A stretch of 64,000 nucleotides of DNA from Burkholderiaceae bacterium (GTDB lineage Bacteria > Pseudomonadota > Gammaproteobacteria > Burkholderiales > Burkholderiaceae_C), in assembly GCA_024235895.1 (NCBI GenBank), contig JACKLM010000003.1, positions 310,001-374,000 on the forward strand. The letters run 5' to 3'. Within the stretch, counting starts at the first letter, position 1. Each line of letters starts with the position of its first letter. The notes beneath the pieces are model-generated. The model made no database searches. It was not told where the DNA came from and was given only the letters and a program-made list of their open reading frames with translations. Made by a program: the position numbers and the translations under genes. Shown piece by piece: positions 55,675 through 62,969 of this stretch.

Positions 55675-58271
55675 GCGGCGGGCTGCGGCGCGGCGCGGCC
55701 GTCGCCACGATCGACGCGGCGGCGCTGCGACACGACGACGAGCGCCAGCAGCGCCAGCGCCGGGACGAACATCCACTCCTTCGCCGGCCGGTCGGCGGGC
55801 ATCTCGATCGAGACGACGCGAAAGCCTTGCTCCAGCCCGAGCTTCTGCGCGGTCGATCCGAACTGCACTGCGCTGACCTGCACCTGGTCGCCGAGCGTCG
55901 ACAGCGTCAGCCCGATGCGGCGCAGCCGCTCGCCGGCCTTGCCGGCCTCGCCCAGCGGCAGCAGCACGCCCTTGCGGACCTCCTTGCCATCCAGGGTCAG
56001 CCCCTCGACCCAGACGCGCTTGCGCTCGCCGGGGGCCGCCTGCTCGACCAGCGTCATCAGCTCGGTCGGCGGGCGCTCCTCGTAGGGCGGGTAGGCCATG
56101 TCCCACCAGAACCCGGGGCGGAACAGCGTGAACGTCACCAGCAGCAGCGCGATCGTCTCCCACCATCGGCTTCGCACCAGGAAGAAGCCCTGCGTCGCTG
56201 CGGCGAAGACGAGCATCGCGACGACCGCGCTGGTCACGGTCAAGCCCAGGTGCCAGATGCTGTCGATGCCGATCATCAGCAGCTGGGTGTTGAAGATGAA
56301 CAGGAACGGCAGCACCGCGGTGCGCATGCTGTAGAAGAAGGCGGTCGCACCGGTCTTGATCGGGTCGCTGCGCGCGATCGCCGCGGCGGCGAACGACGCC
56401 AGCCCGACCGGCGGCGTGACGTCGGCCATCAGCCCGAAGTAGAAGACGAACAGGTGCACCGCGATCAGCGGCACCAGCAGCCCGCTCTGCGCGCCGAGCT
56501 CGACGACCACTGGCGCCATCAGCGTCGAGACGACGATGTAGTTGGCCGTCGTCGGCAGCCCCATGCCGAGGATCAGGCTGATGACGGCCACCAGCAGCAG
56601 CATCAGCATCAGGTTGCCGCCCGACAGCAGCTCGACGACCTCGGTCATCACCAGGCCGACACCGGTCAGCGACACGGTGCCGACGATGATGCCCGCGGCG
56701 GCGGTGGCCACGCCGATCCCGACCATGTTGCGCGCGCCGGTCTCGAGCCCCGAGACGAGGTCGCGCAGCCCCTGCCGGAACGACGCGCCGACGCTGCCGT
56801 GGCGGCGCAGCACCGCCATCAGCGGACGCTGCGTGACCATCACGAAGATCATGAACATCGTGGCCCAGAAGGCCGACAGCGCGGGCGACATCTGCTCGAT
56901 CATCAGGCACCAGATCAGCACCACGACCGACAGCAGGTAGTGCAGCCCGCTCTTGAGCGTGGGCGCGGTCTCGGGCAGCTCGAATACCGGGGCGTTGGGG
57001 TCGTCCAGCGCCAGCGGCGGCTGGTGCGACCCGATCCACAGCAGCACCAGGTAGGCCGCGAGCAGCAGCACGGCGACGGCGACGATCGCGCCGTCGCCGA
57101 GCACGCCCTTGATCCAGCCGATGCCGTAGTAGACGACGCCCGCGAGCACCAGGAAGCCGGCGACCGTGGTCGCGAACGACAGCAGCCGCTGCATCGGCCC
57201 GGCCTGGCTGCGCCGCGGCAGGCCCTCGAGGCCGGCCTTGAGCGCCTCCAGGTGGACGATGTAGACGAGGGCGATGTAGCTGATGATGGCCGGCAGGAAG
57301 GCGTGCTTCATCACCTGCGTGTACGGGATGCCGACATACTCGACCATCAGGAAGGCCGCCGCGCCCATCACCGGCGGCATGATCTGGCCGTTGACCGAAC
57401 TCGACACCTCGACCGCGCCGGCCTGGTCGCCGCGGTAGCCGACGCGCTTCATCAGCGGGATCGTGAAGGTGCCGGTGGTGACGACGTTGGCGATCGACGA
57501 GCCGCTGATGATCCCGGTGGCGGCCGACGAGACGACCGCCGCCTTGGCCGGCCCGCCGCGCATGTGCCCGAGCAGCGCGAACGCGCTCTTGATGAAATAG
57601 TTGCCGGCACCGGCCTTGTCCAGCAGCGAGCCGAACAGCACGAACAGGAAGATGAAGCCGCTGGACACGCCGAGCGCGACGCCGAAGACGCCCTCGGTCG
57701 TCAGCCACTGGTGCGACATCGCGCGGTTGATCGACGCCCCCTTGTGCGCGATCAGGTCCGGCATGTACGGGCCGGCGAAGGTGTAGCCGAGGAAGACCAG
57801 CGCGACGATCACCATCGGCAGGCCGAGCGCACGGCGCGTGGCCTCCAGCAGCAGCACCAGCCCGGTGACGGCGACGACCAGGTCCTGCGTCGTCGGCTGC
57901 CCGGGCCGGGTCGCCAGCTCGCGGTAGAAGAGGAACAGGTAGGCGGCGCAGAAGGCACCCATCAGCGCGAGCGCCCAGTCCAGGATCGGCACCCGGTCGC
58001 GCGGCGAGCCTGAGAACGCCGGGTAGGCCATGTAGGCCAGGAAGACCGCGAACGCGAGGTGGATCGCGCGCGTCTGCGTGTCGTTGAAGACCAGGATGCC
58101 GGTCGAGAAAGGCAGCGGCGAGGCGATCCAGAGCTGGAACAGCGACCAGGTGATCGCCACCACCAGCAGCAGCCGCGCGACCAGTGGCCCCGGGCTGCGG
58201 CCGCCGGCGTCGCTGTCGGCGACGAGCTGGTTGACGTCGACTTCGCCGGCGGGGTCGTTCTTCGTGCTCAT
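55671..58271 (-). CDS. TRAP transporter permease, fused 4TM-12TM (DctQM-type) for a TAXI system
   Basis: An 866-residue inner-membrane protein in which the small (DctQ-like, about residues 35-200) and large (DctM-like, about 200-700) TRAP subunits are fused, as is usual in TAXI systems. The SGSSIANVVTTGTFTIPLMKR and LGMGLPTTANYIV segments are family hallmarks. A C-terminal extension (about 740-866, DUF3394-like) carries a soluble domain and a last membrane segment. It imports an organic acid or amino acid with sodium or proton. Substrate unknown. Overlaps the racemase-family gene downstream. Confidence 0.92.
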   Translation of the reverse strand: MSTKNDPAGEVDVNQLVADSDAGGRSPGPLVARLLLVVAITWSLFQLWIASPLPFSTGILVFNDTQTRAIHLAFAVFLAYMAYPAFSGSPRDRVPILDWALALMGAFCAAYLFLFYRELATRPGQPTTQDLVVAVTGLVLLLEATRRALGLPMVIVALVFLGYTFAGPYMPDLIAHKGASINRAMSHQWLTTEGVFGVALGVSSGFIFLFVLFGSLLDKAGAGNYFIKSAFALLGHMRGGPAKAAVVSSAATGIISGSSIANVVTTGTFTIPLMKRVGYRGDQAGAVEVSSSVNGQIMPPVMGAAAFLMVEYVGIPYTQVMKHAFLPAIISYIALVYIVHLEALKAGLEGLPRRSQAGPMQRLLSFATTVAGFLVLAGVVYYGIGWIKGVLGDGAIVAVAVLLLAAYLVLLWIGSHQPPLALDDPNAPVFELPETAPTLKSGLHYLLSVVVLIWCLMIEQMSPALSAFWATMFMIFVMVTQRPLMAVLRRHGSVGASFRQGLRDLVSGLETGARNMVGIGVATAAAGIIVGTVSLTGVGLVMTEVVELLSGGNLMLMLLLVAVISLILGMGLPTTANYIVVSTLMAPVVVELGAQSGLLVPLIAVHLFVFYFGLMADVTPPVGLASFAAAAIARSDPIKTGATAFFYSMRTAVLPFLFIFNTQLLMIGIDSIWHLGLTVTSAVVAMLVFAAATQGFFLVRSRWWETIALLLVTFTLFRPGFWWDMAYPPYEERPPTELMTLVEQAAPGERKRVWVEGLTLDGKEVRKGVLLPLGEAGKAGERLRRIGLTLSTLGDQVQVSAVQFGSTAQKLGLEQGFRVVSIEMPADRPAKEWMFVPALALLALVVVSQRRRVDRGDGRAAPQPAA

Positions 58272-58318
58272 CGCGGCTCCCAGGGATCGTCTCGCGCGTG
58301 GCGCGGGGGCGAAACGAC

Positions 58319-58345
58319 GAGGGGCTCCGCGTGACGGAGCCCCTC
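58319..58345 (-). other. Intercistronic hairpin between the TAXI protein and TRAP permease genes
   Basis: A perfect 11-bp stem (GAGGGGCTCCG and CGGAGCCCCTC, 58319-58329 and 58335-58345) with a 5-base loop stands 30 bases after the TAXI stop, in the 104-base gap before the permease. No T run follows on the minus strand. Such hairpins often hold back 3' exonucleases so that the binding protein is made in excess over the permease. Confidence 0.6.
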
Positions 58346-58375
58346 GCGGCTTGGCGATTCAGGCCGGAGCCCGGG

Positions 58376-59410
58376 TCACATCCAGCCCTTTTCCTTGTAG
58401 TACTTGACGGCACCCGGGTGCAGCGGCGCGGACAGGCCGTTCTTGATCATGTCCGCCGGCTCCAGCGCGCCGAAGGCCGGGTGCAGCTTCTTGAACTCGT
58501 CGAAGTTCTCGAAGACCGACTTCACCAGCGTGTAGACGACGTCGTCGGCGACCTTGGCCGAGCTGACGAAGGTCGCCAGCACACCGTAGGTCGGCGTCGG
58601 GTCGGCGTGGCCGGCGTACAGGCCACCGGGGATGTTGACCTTGGCGTAGTACGGGGCCCCCTCGACCAGCTTGTCGATCGCCGGGCCCTGCAGCGGCACG
58701 AGCTTCGCGCCGCAGGTCGTGATCGGGTCCTGGATGTTGGCGCTCGGGTGGCCGACGCCGTAGAAGAAGGCGTCGATCTTGTTGTCGCACAGCGCCGCGC
58801 CATGCTCGTCGGCCTTGAGCTCGGCGGCCAGCCCGAAGTCGGCGACCGTCCAGCCCAAGGCGCCGACCAGCTCCTCCATCGAGGCGCGCGTGCCCGACCC
58901 CGGGTTGCCGATGTTGACGCGCTTGCCCTTGAGAGCCTCGACCGAGCCGATCCCGGCCTCCTTGCGCGACAGCACGGTGAAGGGCTCGGGATGGACCGAG
59001 AAGACCGCGCGCAGGTCCTCGAACTTGCCGTCCTTCTCGAACACCTTGGAGCCGTTGTAGGCGTGGAACTGCCAGTCGGACTGGGCGACGCCGAAGTCGA
59101 GCTCGCCGGCGCGGATCGTATTGATGTTGAACACCGATCCGCCGGTGGACTCGACCGAGCAGCGGATGCCGTGCGTGGCGCGGTCCTTGTTCATCAGGCG
59201 GCAGATCGCGCCGCCGGCGGCGTAGTAGACGCCGGTCACGCCACCGGTGCCGATGGTCACGAACCGGTCGCCCGCCGGGGCGGGTGCCGCAGCCGGGGCG
59301 GCGGCGGGGGCGGCAGGCTCCTCCTTCTTGCCGCAACCGGCCAGCGCGAGCGCGGCGGCGGCGACGACGAACAACGGGCGCGGGAAGCGCAGGCTTGAGC
59401 TGATCGACAT
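58376..59410 (-). CDS. TAXI-family TRAP transporter substrate-binding lipoprotein
   Basis: A 344-residue binding protein: lipobox LALAG-C26, an Ala/Pro linker, then the TAXI domain with GTGGVTGVYYAAGGAICRLMN and FGVAQSDWQFHAYNG. It captures the substrate for the adjacent fused TRAP permease. ATG 59410 has GAGGAG on the minus strand about 8 bases upstream. A lipid anchor instead of a free periplasmic protein is less common for Gram-negative binding proteins. TATCAT (minus strand, 59474-59479) may be its -10. Confidence 0.92.
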   Translation of the reverse strand: MSISSSLRFPRPLFVVAAAALALAGCGKKEEPAAPAAAPAAAPAPAGDRFVTIGTGGVTGVYYAAGGAICRLMNKDRATHGIRCSVESTGGSVFNINTIRAGELDFGVAQSDWQFHAYNGSKVFEKDGKFEDLRAVFSVHPEPFTVLSRKEAGIGSVEALKGKRVNIGNPGSGTRASMEELVGALGWTVADFGLAAELKADEHGAALCDNKIDAFFYGVGHPSANIQDPITTCGAKLVPLQGPAIDKLVEGAPYYAKVNIPGGLYAGHADPTPTYGVLATFVSSAKVADDVVYTLVKSVFENFDEFKKLHPAFGALEPADMIKNGLSAPLHPGAVKYYKEKGWM

Positions 59411-59543
59411 GCAGGTTCTCCTCGGACTTGTGTGGAAGCCGGCCCGCCGCTTGGCGGCGGGAACGCGGCGCTCATGATAGACACACTGGCGCCCGCTGCG
59501 CCATCGGGCCGGCCCAGGCCTCGTCGAACGCGTGGCACCAGGG

Positions 59544-60920
59544 TCACGCTGGCCGGCCGACCGCGGCGAGCGCATCGTCGACCGCGGCACGCAGCCGCTC
59601 GACGATGGCGTCGAGTGCGGTGTCGTCGACGATGAACGGCGGCGCGAGCAGCACGTGGTCGCCGCGCGCGCCGTCGATCGTCCCGCCCATCGGGTAGACC
59701 ATCAGCCCGCGCGCCATCGCGGCGGCCTTGATCCTGGCGTGCAGCTTCAGCCCGGGGTCGAACGGCGTCTTGCCCGCGCGGTCGGCGACGAGCTCGATCG
59801 CCTGGAACAGGCCGCGGCCGCGGATATCGCCGACATTCGGGTGCTCGCCGAAGGCGGCGGCGAGCCGCTCGCGCAGCCCGGCGCCGAGCCGCCGCACCTG
59901 CGCCAGCAGGCCGTCGCGCTCGATCACGCGCTGCACCGCCAGCGCCGCCGCGCAGGCCACCGGGTGCCCGAGGTAGGTATGGCCGTGCTGGAACAGCCCC
60001 GATCCGCGCTCGAAGGCCTCGACGATCGCGCGCTGCGCCAGCACCGCGCCGATCGGCTGGTAGCCGCCGCCCAGGCCCTTGGCGATCGCGAGCAGGTCCG
60101 GCACGACGCCCTCCTGCTCGCAGGCGTGCAGCGTGCCGGTGCGGCCCATGCCGCACATCACCTCGTCGAGGATCAGCAGGATGCCGTGGCGCGTGCACAG
60201 CTCGCGCACGCCGCGCAGGTAGCCGGGTACCGGCTCCAGCGCACCCGAGGTCGCGCCGCCGACCGTCTCGGCGACGAAGGCGATGACCTTGTCGCCGCCG
60301 AGGCGGTCGATCGCGGCGGCCAGCTCGGCGACCAGGCGCTGGCCGTACTGGTCGCGCGTCTCGTCCGGCTCGCGGCCGCGGTACTCGTAGCAGGGCGAGA
60401 CATGCGTGACCTCGATCAGCAGCGGCGCGAACTGGCGCCGCCGCCACTCGTTGCCGCCGACCGCCAGCGCGCCCAGCGTATTGCCGTGGTAGCTCTGGCG
60501 CCGCGCGATGAAGTGGCGCCGCCCGGGCTGGCCGATCTCGACGAAATACTGGCGCGCCATCTTCAGCGCGGCCTCCATCGCCTCCGAGCCGCCGGAGACG
60601 AAATAGGCATGGCTCATGCCGGCCGGTGCGGTGCGGACGAGCTGGTCGGCGAGCTGCTCGCCGACCTCGGTCGTGAAGAAGCTGGTGTGCGCGTAGGCGA
60701 CACGGTCGATCTGCGCGTGCATCGCCGCCAGCACCTCGGGGTGGCCGTGGCCGAGGCAGGAGACCGCCGCACCGCCGCAAGCGTCGAGATACGCGCGGCC
60801 GTCGGCATCGGTGATCGTCATCCCGTGCGCCGACACCGCCGACGGCAGCCCGCGCTGGAGCTGGCGGTGCAGGACGCGCGTGGCGTCGATGGCGCGGGGG
60901 GCGGCGGCGGGGCTGGACAT
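59544..60920 (-). CDS. Class III PLP-dependent aminotransferase
   Basis: A 458-residue fold-type I aminotransferase of the omega-amino-acid/GABA group. It has CGGAAVSCLGHGHPEV, YFVSGGSEAMEAALKMAR, the SYHGNTLGAL segment, ILDEVMCGMGRTGT and the PLP lysine in AIAKGLGGGYQPIGA. The substrate is not readable. ATG 60920 is preferred over an upstream in-frame ATG (60953). It points the same way as the TAXI-TRAP genes 133 bases downstream and may process the imported amine or amino acid; it is divergent from the CoA-binding gene across 41 bases. Confidence 0.88.
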   Translation of the reverse strand: MSSPAAAPRAIDATRVLHRQLQRGLPSAVSAHGMTITDADGRAYLDACGGAAVSCLGHGHPEVLAAMHAQIDRVAYAHTSFFTTEVGEQLADQLVRTAPAGMSHAYFVSGGSEAMEAALKMARQYFVEIGQPGRRHFIARRQSYHGNTLGALAVGGNEWRRRQFAPLLIEVTHVSPCYEYRGREPDETRDQYGQRLVAELAAAIDRLGGDKVIAFVAETVGGATSGALEPVPGYLRGVRELCTRHGILLILDEVMCGMGRTGTLHACEQEGVVPDLLAIAKGLGGGYQPIGAVLAQRAIVEAFERGSGLFQHGHTYLGHPVACAAALAVQRVIERDGLLAQVRRLGAGLRERLAAAFGEHPNVGDIRGRGLFQAIELVADRAGKTPFDPGLKLHARIKAAAMARGLMVYPMGGTIDGARGDHVLLAPPFIVDDTALDAIVERLRAAVDDALAAVGRPA

Positions 60921-60961
60921 GGCGCTACATTGCGGGGCAACGAAGTCCCGCACGATAGACC

Positions 60962-61429
60962 ATGAGCGACGATATCGCCAGCCTGCGACGCATCCTGCGC
61001 GACTGCCGCACGGTTGCGATCGTCGGCCTGTCGGCCGAGTGGCACCGGCCGAGTTTCTTCGTCGCCAAGTACCTGCAGCAACACGGCTACCGGATCATCC
61101 CGGTCAACCCGCGTTATGCCGGCCAGCAGATCCTCGGCGAGACCGTCTACGCGAACCTCAGCGACATCCGCGAGCCGGTCGACATGGTCGACGTCTTCCG
61201 CCGCAGCGCCGACGTGCCGCCGATCGCGCGCGACGCGGTCGCGATCGGTGCCAAGTGTCTGTGGCAGCAGATCGGCGTGGCCAGCCGCGAGGCCGACGAG
61301 ATCGCGCGCCACGCCGGGCTGGATTCGGTGCTGGACCGCTGCACCAAGATCGAGCATGCGCGCCTGTTCGGCGGGCTGAACTGGGCCGGGGTCAATACGC
61401 GCGTGGTGTCGGCGCGCCGGCCCGTGTGA
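60962..61429 (+). CDS. CoA-binding domain protein (YccU-like)
   Basis: A 155-residue single-domain Rossmann protein of the CoA_binding family, with RTVAIVGLSAEWHRPSFFVAKYLQQ, IIPVNPRYAGQQILGE and the C-terminal DRCTKIEHARLFG. Related proteins (E. coli YccU) bind CoA; the cellular role is unknown. It is divergent from the aminotransferase and ends 5 bases before a tandem 69-bp repeat. Confidence 0.85.
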   Translation: MSDDIASLRRILRDCRTVAIVGLSAEWHRPSFFVAKYLQQHGYRIIPVNPRYAGQQILGETVYANLSDIREPVDMVDVFRRSADVPPIARDAVAIGAKCLWQQIGVASREADEIARHAGLDSVLDRCTKIEHARLFGGLNWAGVNTRVVSARRPV

Positions 61430-61434
61430 TGAAG

Positions 61435-61581
61435 CCCCCACGCTCGCTGGCGCTCGCTGCCCCCCGAGGGGGCGCTCAGTGGCTTCGGGCGGCCGGGCGC
61501 CACGAAAGGCGACCCCCACGCTCGCTTGCGCTCGCTGCCCCCCGAGGGGGCGCTCAGTGGCTTCGGGCGGCCGGGCGCCAC
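61435..61581 (+). repeat. Two tandem copies of a 69-bp intergenic repeat
   Basis: Copies at 61435-61503 and 61513-61581 differ at one base (68 of 69 identical) and are separated by GAAAGGCGA. Each begins CCCCCACGCTCGCT, contains the CCCCCGAGGGGG hairpin and ends GGGCGGCCGGGCGCCAC. I recall similar sequences scattered between genes of Comamonadaceae and relatives. It fills the 177-base gap before the metY-like gene, so an upstream transcript would carry two C/G hairpins. Confidence 0.9.
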
Positions 61582-61606
61582 TGAGACCCCATCAACGGTC
61601 CGCACC

Positions 61607-62890
61607 ATGCCTGATCACGTCTTCAAGCCCGAGACGCTGGCGATCCACGCCGGCCAGATCCCCGATGCCGCGACCGGCGCGCGCGCGCTGCCGATCTACC
61701 AGACGACGAGCTTCGTCTTCGACAGCGCCGACCACGCGGCGAGCCTGTTCAACCTGCAGACCTTCGGCAATGTCTACTCGCGGCTGAGCAACCCGACGGT
61801 GGCCGCACTCGAGGAACGCGTCGCGGCGCTGGAGGGCGGGCGCGCCGCGGTCGCCGCCGCCAGCGGCATGGCGGCCGAGGCGATGGCGCTGATGACGCTG
61901 CTGCGCGCCGGCGACCACATCGTCGCCGCCGGCGCGCTGTACGGCGGCAGCGTGACGATGCTGGCCGTCAACCTGGCCAAGTTCGGCATCGAGACCAGCT
62001 TCGTCGACGCCACCGACCCCGCGGCCTTCGCCGCCGCGATGCGGCCGACGACGCGCGCGGTGTTTGCCGAGAGCCTGGGCAACCCGAGCCTGGTCGTGCT
62101 CGATATCGCCGCCGTGGCCGAGGTCGCGCACGCGCAGGGCGTGCCGCTGGTGATCGACAACACGGTGCCCAGCCCGGCGCTGTGCAACCCGGTCGCGTTC
62201 GGCGCCGACATCGTCGTCCACAGCGCGACCAAGTATCTCGGCGGCCACGGCACGACGCTGGCCGGCGTCATCGTCGAGAGCGGCAAGTTCCCGTGGGACA
62301 ACGGCAAGTTTCCGGGCATGACCGAGCCGTCGCCGGGCTACCACGGCGTCAAGTTCTACGAGACCTTCGGCGACTTCGGCTTCACGATGCGCTGCCGGAT
62401 GGAGACGCTGCGTGTCTACGGCGCCGCGCTGAGCCCGATGAGCGCGTGGCAGATCCTGCAGGGTGTCGAGACCTTGCCGCTGCGCATGGAGCGCCACAGC
62501 GCGAACGCGCTGGCGGTGGCGCGCTTCCTGCGGGACGACCCTCGCGTGGCCTGGGTCAACTACCCCGGGCTGGCGGAGCATCCGCAGCACGCGCTGCTGC
62601 AGCGGCAGATGCGCGGCGCGTCGGGCCTGCTCGCCTTCGGCCTGCGCGGCGGCGCCGAGGCCGGCGTGCGCTTCATCGAGGGCGCGCAGTTCATGAGCCA
62701 CCTGGTCAATATCGGCGACACGCGCACGCTGATCAGCCACCCCGCGAGCACCACCCACCGCCAGCTCGACGAGGCGCAGCAGCGCGCCGCCGGCGTGACG
62801 CCGGACATGGTGCGGATCTCGGTCGGGCTGGAGCATGTGGACGATATCCTGTGGGATATCGACCAGGCGCTCGCCAGGGCGAGCGCATAG
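61607..62890 (+). CDS. O-acetylhomoserine (thiol)-lyase family PLP enzyme (MetY-like)
   Basis: A 427-residue Cys/Met-metabolism PLP enzyme. It starts FKPETLAIHAGQIPDAATGA, has QTTSFVFDSADHAASLFNLQ, the PLP lysine in VVHSATKYLGGHGTTLAG and the typical SHPASTTHRQL near the end. Length and the FNLQTFGNVYSRLSNPT segment fit MetY (sulfide or methanethiol plus O-acetylhomoserine) rather than MetB or MetC. ATG 61607 starts 26 bases after the tandem repeat. The stop codon lies inside a 31-bp unit that is repeated downstream. Confidence 0.9.
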   Translation: MPDHVFKPETLAIHAGQIPDAATGARALPIYQTTSFVFDSADHAASLFNLQTFGNVYSRLSNPTVAALEERVAALEGGRAAVAAASGMAAEAMALMTLLRAGDHIVAAGALYGGSVTMLAVNLAKFGIETSFVDATDPAAFAAAMRPTTRAVFAESLGNPSLVVLDIAAVAEVAHAQGVPLVIDNTVPSPALCNPVAFGADIVVHSATKYLGGHGTTLAGVIVESGKFPWDNGKFPGMTEPSPGYHGVKFYETFGDFGFTMRCRMETLRVYGAALSPMSAWQILQGVETLPLRMERHSANALAVARFLRDDPRVAWVNYPGLAEHPQHALLQRQMRGASGLLAFGLRGGAEAGVRFIEGAQFMSHLVNIGDTRTLISHPASTTHRQLDEAQQRAAGVTPDMVRISVGLEHVDDILWDIDQALARASA

Positions 62891-62953
62891 CGACCAGGCG
62901 CTCGTCGGAGCGAGCAAATAGCGACCCGGCACACGCGAGGGCGAGCGCGCCAC
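62861..62953 (+). repeat. Three imperfect 31-bp units spanning the metY stop codon
   Basis: Units begin at 62861, 62892 and 62923. The first two share GACCAGGCGCTCG and end ATAGC; the third starts GACCCGGCACACG and shares GGGCGAGCGCG with the first. The first unit encodes the last residues of the metY-like protein and its TAG stop. This looks like local duplication by slippage, and it is the only content of the 79-base gap before the aldehyde dehydrogenase gene. Confidence 0.75.
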
Positions 62954-62969
62954 CGAGGAGATCCACGCC

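Noticed and set aside
55827..58013. A 728-codon plus-strand frame antisense to the TRAP permease, rich in His, Gln and Asp
   Set aside because: Its composition mirrors hydrophobic codons of the membrane protein read backwards; no plausible fold.
61435..61581. CRISPR array
   Set aside because: Only two adjacent 69-bp copies with a 9-base spacer; no cas genes; fits a dispersed intergenic repeat.
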